The notes under the pieces: model-generated
Told to the model about the DNA's origin: nothing
The model's database searches: none
What the model saw: the letters and a program-made list of their open reading frames with translations, nothing else
Source: Actinomadura hibisca NBRC 15177
Lineage (GTDB): Bacteria; Actinomycetota; Actinomycetes; Streptosporangiales; Streptosporangiaceae
Reading direction: 5' to 3'
NCBI RefSeq assembly: GCF_001552635.1
Contig: NZ_BCRO01000081.1
Coordinates: 1-58,673 of the forward strand
Length of the DNA stretch: 58,673 nt
Translations under genes and position numbers: made by a program
Shown here: one piece after another, positions 24,938 to 32,486 of the stretch
How positions within the stretch are numbered: the stretch's first letter is position 1
How the letters are laid out: each line of letters starts with the position of its first letter

Positions 24938-25330
24938 GTGCCCGACCATGATCGAGATGTGCGGATTCTTCTGAAGGTAGGCATCACCGCCGTCGCGCTC
25001 TGGGTGGCGACCCTGGTGATCGACGGCATCACCCTCACCGGCGACGACACCGCCCGCCGCGTGCTCACGCTGGTCGGCGTCGCCGTCATCTTCGGCCTGG
25101 TCAACGGCGTGATCAAGCCCATCGTCAAGACGCTGGGCTGCGCGTTCTACGTGCTCACCCTCGGGCTGTTCGGCCTGGTGGTGAACGCGCTGCTGATGTT
25201 GCTGACCGGCGAGGTCGCGCAGCGGCTGGACCTGCCGTTCGACGTCGCCGGGTTCTGGGCGGCGTTCTGGGGCGCGATCGTCGTGGGCGTGGTCGGCTGG
25301 CTGCTCGACCTGCTCATCAAGGACGACTGA
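24938..25330 (+). CDS. Phage-holin 4_2-like small membrane protein
   Basis: 130 aa from GTG 24938, with four predicted membrane helices. The stretches VFGLVNGVIKPIVK-like (here FGLVNGVIKPIVKTL), FYVLTLGLFGLVVNALL and GFWAAFWGAIVVGVVGWLL match the membrane part of the fusion at 18602. Its end overlaps the tail of the convergent 978-aa gene by 14 bp. Despite the family name, such proteins are common in non-phage genomes; role unknown. Confidence 0.8.
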   Translation: MPDHDRDVRILLKVGITAVALWVATLVIDGITLTGDDTARRVLTLVGVAVIFGLVNGVIKPIVKTLGCAFYVLTLGLFGLVVNALLMLLTGEVAQRLDLPFDVAGFWAAFWGAIVVGVVGWLLDLLIKDD

Positions 25331-28253
25331 GGTCCTCCACCGGCAACACCGCCGCGGCGCGCTCGAACAGGGCGTGCCGCGGCTCGCCGTACTCGGGGTG
25401 CTCGGCGGGCCGCTCGGCGGCGTCGCCCACCAGGATCCAGCGGCGCGCCCGCACCGCGCCGACCAGGAACTCCGCGTCGGTCAGCGGGCCCACGGCGATC
25501 AGCGCGTCGAAGTCGTCGCCGGGGTCGGCCGACCCGACGGTGACGGGCGTGCCGCACACGACCTCGGCAGTGCGGAACAGCACCTCGGTCTCGGTGTGGC
25601 CGTCGGCCGCCAGATAGGCCGACAACTTCTCGATGCGCTGCATCGCCCGTTCCTGCTCGACGGCCAGGGACTCGGGGTCGGCGGCCGGGTCGGGGCCGCA
25701 GATCTGCTCGACCTGCTCGCGGGAACGCTGCTCGGCTTCGGTGAGGGCCGCCAGCTCGGTCCGGTCGGCCTCCGCGCGCTGTTCGGCGGCGGCCTCGTGG
25801 TCCTTGAGGGCCGTCTCCGCTTCGGTGAGGTGGTGCGCGGCGGTCTCGGCGTCGGCCTGGGCGCGCGCGGCGGCCGACTGCGCCACCTCGTGCTCGGTGC
25901 GGAGGGCCGCCAGCTTCTCTTCCAGGGCGCGCACGGACTGCTGGGCGAACCGGGCCGTCGCGCTGGTCTGCGTGGCGCGGTCCACGGCCTCGGCCGCCAG
26001 ACGGGCCTGGTCGCGGTAGGCGACGGCGGCCGACTCGCGCTCGACGGCCAGTTGCTCCAGCTCCGCGCCCAGGCGCTGCTGTGCCTGCTGGGCCGCGACC
26101 AGGCCCGCTCCGCCTTCGGAGATGAAACGTTCGAGCCCCGCACGGCGCGCGGCGGCCTGCTCGGCGGCGTCCTTGGTGCGGCGGGCCCGGTTGGCGGCCT
26201 CGTCGGCCTCGCGCGAGCGCGCCTTCACCTCGGCGCGCAGCCGCTTCATCTCGGCGGGCGGCGCGGCCACGTGCAGGCGTTGGCCCAGCGTCATCTTCTG
26301 ACGGAGCGCGCCCAACGCCGATTCCGCCGACACCATCCGGTAGTAGCTGGCGTGCCCCTCCGCGACGGCGTCGGCGTCCTCGGTGACCAGGCGCTCGGCC
26401 TCCTCGACGGCGCGCGGCAGTTCCTCGCGCGCGCGGGCCAGCTCGCCGGTGAGCGACTGCTCCTGCTGGCGGGCCGCGTCCAGCTCGGACTGGGTGCGGC
26501 CGGTCTGCTCGACGAGGGCGGTGCAGCGCTGGTGGGCGGCGTCGGCGGCGCGAGTGAGGTTCCCGGCCTCGGCGGCGGCGGTCTCGGCGACGTCGTGGAG
26601 GCGGGCGGCCTCGGCGCGCGGCTCGGTGATCTCCCCGGCGGTGGTCTGCTCCTCGGCGGCCAGGCGCTCGACCTCCTGGCGGGAGGACTCGATGGCCTCC
26701 TGCGCGGCGGTGACGTCGTTCCTGGCGCGCTCGACCTGCGCGGTGAGCTGGGCGAGGGTCGCCTCGTCCTCGGTCTCGCGCTGCGTCCGGCCCTCCTGGA
26801 ACGCTTCCATGGCCGCGACGTCCCGGGGCCACTGCTCCAGCCACAACATGCCGCGCTGGAGGAGGCGCAGCTCGTTCTGCCAGGCTTCCTGCCAGGCGTT
26901 GCCGACGGTGCGGACCACGGCCCGGCGCACGCGGGTTTCGGGGGCTCGGTCGGTTTCGGGGACCGCCGAGGCGACCTGGGTGTCCTCGTCGGTGCCTTCG
27001 GACTCCGCGCCGATGATGGGCGTTACCGCCAGGGGCTCGGGCACCGCTTCCTCGGCCGGCTCCGGGGCTGCGGGCGCGTCGGCGTCCGTGGGAGGCGGGA
27101 CGTCTACGGGCGGCAGGTCCGGGACGGTCTGCGGCGGCTGGGCCTGGACGGCGGGCGACGGCGTGGCATCGGCCGGGAGTTCTTCCAGCGGCATCGTCCC
27201 GGTGGGGTTTGGGGCCTCGACGGGCACGGGCTCGACGGCCTCGGCCTCTGCCACGGGCTCAAGGGGCGGGAGGGCCTGCGTCTGCACGCTTGGTTCGGCG
27301 GGCGGAGGCGCCTGCTCTTCGGGGCTGGGCTCGACAGGCGGGAGCACCTGGGCTTCCGGGGCGGGCTCTACGGGCGGGAGGTTTTGCGTCTCCACGCTGG
27401 GCTCGGCTGCCGGAGGTGCTTGCTCCTCCACGCTCGGCTCGATGGGCGGGAGGGCCTGCGTCTGCACGCTCGGCTCGGCCAGCGGAGGTGCCTGCTCCGC
27501 CAAGTCGGGCTCGATGGGCGAGAGCGACTGTGTCTCCACGCTGGGCTCAAGCGGCGGGGGCACCTGCTCCCCTGCGTCGGGCTCGACGGGGGTCAGGGCC
27601 TGCGTTTGCAGGCTCGGCTCGACGGGCGGGGGCGCTTGTGTCTCCACGCCGGGGCCGATGAGGGACGGTGACTGGGTGTCCAGGGGAGAGGCGTCGGGCG
27701 CGGGCGCTTCCTCGGCCGCCTCCAGCGGGTCCGTGATCGCGCTCGGCCGGTCCTCCAGCAGCGCCGCCGCCGGTTCCTCGGCCGTGTCCCCGGTCCGCAT
27801 CGGCGGCCGGAACTCCACCGTCCCGTTGGAGCCCTGCTCGCCCCGCCCCTTGACGGGCGGGATCGGCAGCGGCTTCGGCAGGTACTCCGGTGCCGCCTCC
27901 AGCACGAAGCCGTTCTCGTCCAGCGCCGTCAACAGTTCGGTGACGTGCTCGGGCGTCGGGGCCAGCACCAGCGCGCGTTCCCCCTTCGCCAGCAGCCCGT
28001 CCACCAGCGCGCGGACCACCGGGCCGGGGGCGTCGCCGCCGCGCACCAGCCGCACCGGCGCGTCCTCCGGCAGTTCTTCCGGCGCGAACAGCAGCGTGGA
28101 CAGGGCGTCGCCCGGCCGCAGCGCGCGCAGCGCCGCCAGGTGGGGGGCCCAGCCGACGGGGGCCAGGTCCTTCTCGCGCAGGGACTCTTCCAGGCGCGCG
28201 TAGAGGTCGGTCAGTGGGCCGTAGAGGTCTTCGCTGGTCGACACCGCACCCAT
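25317..28253 (-). CDS. Large repeat and coiled-coil protein, unknown function
   Basis: 978 aa. Residues 1-150 are globular; residues 201-332 are 11 tandem copies of a 12-residue Pro/Glu/Gln unit (consensus PSVETQALPPVE); about 440-800 is heptad-rich coiled coil (helical with Glu/Ala/Arg); the last 130 residues form a compact domain with RARRWILVGDAAERP, reminiscent of the end of a helicase/nucleotide-binding domain but without a visible Walker A. Both ends look conserved and the middle is a spacer. Possibly a structural or scaffold protein. It has no membrane segment. I do not recognise a named family. Confidence 0.75.
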   Translation of the reverse strand: MGAVSTSEDLYGPLTDLYARLEESLREKDLAPVGWAPHLAALRALRPGDALSTLLFAPEELPEDAPVRLVRGGDAPGPVVRALVDGLLAKGERALVLAPTPEHVTELLTALDENGFVLEAAPEYLPKPLPIPPVKGRGEQGSNGTVEFRPPMRTGDTAEEPAAALLEDRPSAITDPLEAAEEAPAPDASPLDTQSPSLIGPGVETQAPPPVEPSLQTQALTPVEPDAGEQVPPPLEPSVETQSLSPIEPDLAEQAPPLAEPSVQTQALPPIEPSVEEQAPPAAEPSVETQNLPPVEPAPEAQVLPPVEPSPEEQAPPPAEPSVQTQALPPLEPVAEAEAVEPVPVEAPNPTGTMPLEELPADATPSPAVQAQPPQTVPDLPPVDVPPPTDADAPAAPEPAEEAVPEPLAVTPIIGAESEGTDEDTQVASAVPETDRAPETRVRRAVVRTVGNAWQEAWQNELRLLQRGMLWLEQWPRDVAAMEAFQEGRTQRETEDEATLAQLTAQVERARNDVTAAQEAIESSRQEVERLAAEEQTTAGEITEPRAEAARLHDVAETAAAEAGNLTRAADAAHQRCTALVEQTGRTQSELDAARQQEQSLTGELARAREELPRAVEEAERLVTEDADAVAEGHASYYRMVSAESALGALRQKMTLGQRLHVAAPPAEMKRLRAEVKARSREADEAANRARRTKDAAEQAAARRAGLERFISEGGAGLVAAQQAQQRLGAELEQLAVERESAAVAYRDQARLAAEAVDRATQTSATARFAQQSVRALEEKLAALRTEHEVAQSAAARAQADAETAAHHLTEAETALKDHEAAAEQRAEADRTELAALTEAEQRSREQVEQICGPDPAADPESLAVEQERAMQRIEKLSAYLAADGHTETEVLFRTAEVVCGTPVTVGSADPGDDFDALIAVGPLTDAEFLVGAVRARRWILVGDAAERPAEHPEYGEPRHALFERAAAVLPVEDLSRP
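27258..27653 (-). repeat. 11 copies of a 36-bp (12-aa) coding repeat
   Basis: Units such as PSVETQSLSPIE, PSVQTQALPPIE, PSVEEQAPPAAE, PAPEAQVLPPVE. They alternate between xQTQxLPPxE and xEEQAPPxAE types, giving a 24-residue higher-order period. Divergence between units at the DNA level shows they are not a recent duplication. Confidence 0.85.
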
Positions 28254-28324
28254 TCCGTTCCCTGTCGCTTCGGGGCCGTATTTCTCCCCTTCTGCCCGCG
28301 TCTAACGTCCCACACGTTAACGAT

Positions 28325-28358
28325 CTTCGGCGGGCGCCCGGCCGGACGCCCGCCGAAG
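28325..28358. terminator. Hairpin after the CBS-protein operon
   Basis: CTTCGGCGGGCG (28325-28336) pairs with CGCCCGCCGAAG (28347-28358), a 12-bp perfect stem with a 10-base loop, starting 3 bp beyond the stop of the second CBS gene on the minus strand. No strong T-run follows. Confidence 0.7.
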
Positions 28359-28360
28359 GG

Positions 28361-29359
28361 CTAGTGCGGGTTGGTGGCCAGCAGCTCGGCCAGCAGATCG
28401 TCCAGCGTGACGATGCCCGCGAAACCGGTGTCGTCGTTGACGACCGCGAGCTGCGCGCGGCCCCGCCGCAGCCGCGTCACCGCGTCCAGCACCGTGGTGC
28501 CGGTGGTGAGCGTCGGCGCCGGGTGGGCCAGCTCCGCCGCGTGCCGCGCGTCCGGGTCGGTGATCGCCGCCCGCACGTGCACGATGCCGGTCGGGACGCC
28601 GCCGTCCAGCACCACCAGGCGGCTGTGCCCCTTGGCGGTGGCGGTGCGGCGGATCTGCGCGGCCGTCGCGCCCGCGTCGATCGTGGTGACCCGGTCGGCC
28701 GGGACGACCAGGTGCCCCACCGTCGCCTCGCGCGCCGCGATCGAGCGCCGCAGCAGCTCGTGGTCGTGCCGTCCGATCAGCCCGAGCCGCCGCGACTCGC
28801 CCAGCAGGTGGCTGAGTCGTTGCGGGTCGGTGTGGTCGTCCAGCTCGTCGCGGGGCGTCACGCCGACCAGCCGCAGCAGCCCGTTGGTGGTGGTGTTCAG
28901 CGCCGCCAGCACCGGCCGGGACACCTTCGCGAACGCGCGGAACGGCAGCGCCAGGATCAGCGCCGACCGCTCCGGGTTGGCGATCGCCCACGACTTGGGC
29001 GCCATCTCGCCCACCACCATGTGCAGGAAGGTGATCACCGCGAGGGCCACCGCCAGCGCGATCGCCTTGGTGCCCGCCTCGGGCACGCCCAGCGCGTGCA
29101 GCGGCGGTTCCAGGAAGTGCTCGAAGGCGGGCTCGGTGACGATCGCGAGGCCCAGCGAGCACATGGTGATGCCGAACTGCGCGCCCGCCAGCATCAGCGA
29201 CAGCTCGCGGACCCCGGCCACGGCGGCGGCGGCCGGACGGCCGCCGGTCGCGGCGGCCTTCTCCAGCGCGGGCCGGTTGGCCGCCACCAGCGCGAACTCG
29301 GCCGCCACGAAGAAGCCGTTGCCCAGCAGGAGCAGGACCGTGATCAGCAGGGTGGTCAT
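28361..29359 (-). CDS. CNNM/CBS-domain membrane protein (hemolysin family), second of pair
   Basis: 332 aa from ATG 29359, overlapping the upstream stop (ATGA). The N-terminus MTTLLITVLLLLGNGFFVAAEF starts a CNNM (DUF21) membrane domain of three or four helices; VVGEMAPKSWAIANPER is the characteristic CNNM loop. Two CBS motifs follow (about residues 210-320). No C-terminal CorC/HlyC transporter-associated domain, unlike the partner gene. Such proteins are linked to magnesium or cobalt transport and efflux; substrate unproven. Confidence 0.88.
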   Translation of the reverse strand: MTTLLITVLLLLGNGFFVAAEFALVAANRPALEKAAATGGRPAAAAVAGVRELSLMLAGAQFGITMCSLGLAIVTEPAFEHFLEPPLHALGVPEAGTKAIALAVALAVITFLHMVVGEMAPKSWAIANPERSALILALPFRAFAKVSRPVLAALNTTTNGLLRLVGVTPRDELDDHTDPQRLSHLLGESRRLGLIGRHDHELLRRSIAAREATVGHLVVPADRVTTIDAGATAAQIRRTATAKGHSRLVVLDGGVPTGIVHVRAAITDPDARHAAELAHPAPTLTTGTTVLDAVTRLRRGRAQLAVVNDDTGFAGIVTLDDLLAELLATNPH

Positions 29360-30759
29360 CGGGCCACCGCCGCCTCGGCCGCGGCCGCCGCCTCGCAGGG
29401 CGTGCCGAACCCGCCGGGGCCGGTCGCGTCGGGCGCGGCGGCCTCGGCGTCGCCGGTGACCGCGCGCAGCCGGACCTCGGCCGCCACGCGCCGCGCCACC
29501 GTCACCACCTCGACCTCGACCCGGCCTCCCGGCCCGAGGTCCAGCGTCAGCCGGTCCGACGCGCACGGCAGCCGCCGCAGCTCGGCCATGACCAGGCCGC
29601 CGAGGGTGTCGTAGGCGTCGCCCTCGGGCAGGCCGAGGCCGGTCAGCCGGTTGATCTCGTCGATGCGCAGGCCCGCGTCCACCAGCCACGAGCCGTCGGG
29701 CGCGGAGGTCGGGGCGGTCTCGCGGGCGTCGGTCTCGTCGGCGATCTCGCCGACCAGTTCCTCGGCCACGTCCTCGAAGGTGAGGATGCCGGCGAGGCCG
29801 CCGTACTCGTCCACCACGCACGCGAACTCCTCGCCGGAGTCGCGCATCCGCTCCATGACGCCGTACAGCGGCTGGCTGCCGGGCACCATCAGCGCCGGGC
29901 GCGCGATCGTGCGCAACGGCGTGGCGGGGTCGAGCTCGTCGTCGGCGACCTCGCGGACGCCCGCGACGCCGAGCACGTCGTCCACCTCGCGGTCGTACAC
30001 CGGGTAGGCGGTGTGGCCGGTCTCCCGGATCAGCGCGATCAGGTCGGCGGCCGTCGCGTCGCCGGGCAGCGCGCGCACCTGCGGGCGCGGCACCATCACC
30101 TCGTCGGCGGTCAGGTCGCCGAACGACACGGCGCGCTCCAGCAGGCCGGACAGGTCGGCGGGCAGGTGCCCGGCGACCTGGGAGCGGTCGATGATCTCGC
30201 CCAGCTCCTCCAGCGTCGCGCCGCTGTGCAGCTCCTCGACCGGCTCGACGCCGACCGCGCGCAGCAGCCGGGTGGAGGCGGCGTCGAAGAAGCGGATCAG
30301 CGGCCCGAAGACCGCCAGGTAGACCAGCGTGGAGGCGGCCAGCGCGCGGGCCAGCGGCTCGGCCTTGGCGAGCGCCAGGTTCTTGGGGAACAGCTCGCCC
30401 ATCAACATCTGGACGAGGGTGGCCAGCACGAAGCCGGTGGCCAGCGCGATCGCCCCCGTCGCCCCGGCCGGGACGCCGGCGACGCGCAGCAGCGGCTCGA
30501 TCAGCTCGGCCAGCGCGGGCTTGGCGATGAAGCCGACGATCAGGGTGGTCATGGTGATGCCGAGCTGCGCGCCCGACAACATGAACGACAGCCGCCCGAT
30601 GACCTTCAGGGCGCGGCCGGCGGCGGCGTCCCCCTCGTCGGCGGCCTGGGTGAGGCGCGCCCGGTCGGCGGCCACGAACGCGAATTCCTGGGCGACGAAG
30701 TATCCGGTCGCCGCGGTGAGCAGCAGGACGGCGAGAACGCCGAGGACCGCGGTCAGCAT
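29356..30759 (-). CDS. CNNM/CBS-domain membrane protein with C-terminal CorC-HlyC domain
   Basis: 467 aa. An N-terminal CNNM domain (about 1-200; LMGELFPKNLALAKAEP), two CBS units (about 210-330; TADEVMVPRPQVRALP and RDSGEEFACVVDEYGGLAGI), then a CorC/HlyC domain (about 345-440; DGSWLVDAGLRIDEINRLTG). This is the full hemolysin/MgtE-like architecture and is translationally coupled to the shorter paralogue, suggesting a heterodimeric transporter or regulator. Confidence 0.9.
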   Translation of the reverse strand: MLTAVLGVLAVLLLTAATGYFVAQEFAFVAADRARLTQAADEGDAAAGRALKVIGRLSFMLSGAQLGITMTTLIVGFIAKPALAELIEPLLRVAGVPAGATGAIALATGFVLATLVQMLMGELFPKNLALAKAEPLARALAASTLVYLAVFGPLIRFFDAASTRLLRAVGVEPVEELHSGATLEELGEIIDRSQVAGHLPADLSGLLERAVSFGDLTADEVMVPRPQVRALPGDATAADLIALIRETGHTAYPVYDREVDDVLGVAGVREVADDELDPATPLRTIARPALMVPGSQPLYGVMERMRDSGEEFACVVDEYGGLAGILTFEDVAEELVGEIADETDARETAPTSAPDGSWLVDAGLRIDEINRLTGLGLPEGDAYDTLGGLVMAELRRLPCASDRLTLDLGPGGRVEVEVVTVARRVAAEVRLRAVTGDAEAAAPDATGPGGFGTPCEAAAAAEAAVAR

Positions 30760-31241
30760 GGGCCACCGGGTCTATGACTGGGGTCCGACACTGCGGACTC
30801 TCAACTCCTTCTCAAGAGACGGTCTTCAACTGCGGAACGTCACTCCACACCAGGACGTTCCCGCCGCACAAGCGCCCCCGATGTGATGAACGCCTCAGAC
30901 TCGCAGGTCAGAGCGGTATCAGAGAGGAGGAATCCCCGCTGGCGCGAAAAACGGGGCGACGGCGGATGAAGCCCCAGGTCGAGGCCGTAACCAGAGTGAA
31001 ACGGGATACGGACGGCGCGCAAGTGGCCGATGGCGGCCAACGGTGCCGCCGCGCCCGCGAGCGGGGTATCCCGCCTGTGGCCGCCGGAGCCGGAGAAGCG
31101 GCTTGTCGGGAAAAGTGTCACCGATCACACTGAACGGAAGACGCCCGGCCCATGCTGGGGACGGCCGGACGCCGGAACGACCACGGGGAACACCACATCC
31201 ACGACCACCAGGGGACGGGCGACAGCGAACGCGGGGTGGCA
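30760..31241. other. 480-bp divergent regulatory region upstream of the PknG operon
   Basis: No convincing gene. The short frames here lack ribosome sites and typical codon bias. It includes a short dyad AGTGT/ACACT at 31114-31118 and 31127-31131. The length is unusual in this compact region and leaves room for a long leader or several promoters of the kinase operon. Confidence 0.55.
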
Positions 31242-32486
31242 GTGAACGACAGCGGGCCCGGCGCCGCCGCGCCCATGAGCCGCGAGGGCGTCGACCACGC
31301 CCTCGGCGAGCTGCGCGACGAGCGGGACCGCATCGCCGCGGCGCTGCTGGACCTCGACCGGCACGACGGCTTCCGCCTGCTCAACGGCGCCAGCCTCGCC
31401 GGCGAGACCTGGCAGCGCTGGGACGAGGCGCGCACCCGCGTCGCGCTGCTGTGGCGGTTGTTCGAGTCCTACCGCACGGTGCTGGACACCGCCGCCGAGC
31501 TGCGCGCCCGGCACCCCCGCCCCGGCCTCGGCGTGCTCGCCGAGCTGACCGGCCTGCTGGCGGGCACGTCGGTGGAGGTGCCCGGCGGCGAGATCCCGCT
31601 GGAGCGGCGCACCCTGCTCGGGCCGCCGCGCGAGCGCGTCACGCTGGACGAGGCCGTGGCGATCATGTCGGAGTCCTACGAGCGGTCCGCCGAGGTCGTC
31701 GCGGCGGCCGACGCCGCCTGGACGGCGCTGCTGGTGCCGCTGGAGGAGGCCGAGGAGGGCTGGCGCGCCACCGCGCGGCTCGCCCAGCAACTCGACGGCT
31801 CGCGCCGCCCCGAGCTGGACCGGCTCGGCCGGGAGCTGACCGCGCTCGGCCAGGTGGTGCGCACCGACCCGCTGTCGCTGGTGCGCGGCGGGCGTCCCGA
31901 CACCGTCCGGCTCGACCGGCTGCGCGCCGGGATCGAGGCGTTGCGCGGGGAGCTGGCCGAGGCGGTCCGGCTGCGCGACTCCTACGCCGAGCAGGCCGCC
32001 CGGCTGGAGGCGGCGGTCGCCGAGGTGGCCGAGGTGGAGGGCCGCGCCCGCGCGGTGCGCGCCGACGTCCTGGTCAAGATCGACTCGCCGGGGCCGCCGG
32101 AGCCCCCGCCGCTGGCGGCGGCGCTGCGTGAACGCCTGGCGGCGCTGGCCGGGTTGCGCGAGGGCGGCCGGTGGGCCGAGCTGGCGGGCCGCGTCGCCGA
32201 GCTGGAGCGCGCCGCCGAGGCCGCGCGGGAACGTCTCGCCGAGCACGTACGTCTCAGTCAGGGGTTGCTGGACCGGCGCGCGGAGCTGCGCGGTCGCCTG
32301 GACGCCTACCGCGCCAAGGCCGCCCGGCTCGGCCTCGCCGAGGACGACAGCCTCACCCGCCTGCACGGGCAGGCCCGGGACCTGCTCTGGACGGCACCCT
32401 GCGACCTGCGGCGGGCGACCGCCGCGGTGGCGGACTACCAACGCGCGATCAAGGCGTGCGAGAACGGGACGGGAACACGCCGATGA
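31242..32486 (+). CDS. Alpha-helical coiled-coil protein, first gene of the PknG operon
   Basis: 414 aa from GTG 31242 (an alternative GTG lies at 31236; a longer frame upstream is not protein-like). Almost entirely Ala/Glu/Arg/Leu helix with heptads (LRAGIEALRGELAEAVRLRD and similar), no membrane segment, no catalytic motif. Its stop overlaps the PknG start (ATGA), so it should be made in step with the kinase. It could be an adaptor or scaffold for the complex; role inferred only from position. Confidence 0.8.
   Translation: MNDSGPGAAAPMSREGVDHALGELRDERDRIAAALLDLDRHDGFRLLNGASLAGETWQRWDEARTRVALLWRLFESYRTVLDTAAELRARHPRPGLGVLAELTGLLAGTSVEVPGGEIPLERRTLLGPPRERVTLDEAVAIMSESYERSAEVVAAADAAWTALLVPLEEAEEGWRATARLAQQLDGSRRPELDRLGRELTALGQVVRTDPLSLVRGGRPDTVRLDRLRAGIEALRGELAEAVRLRDSYAEQAARLEAAVAEVAEVEGRARAVRADVLVKIDSPGPPEPPPLAAALRERLAALAGLREGGRWAELAGRVAELERAAEAARERLAEHVRLSQGLLDRRAELRGRLDAYRAKAARLGLAEDDSLTRLHGQARDLLWTAPCDLRRATAAVADYQRAIKACENGTGTRR

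Noticed and set aside
30774..31133. A 119-aa frame in the kinase-operon upstream region
   Set aside because: No ribosome site, no domain and poor codon bias; it is more likely part of the leader.
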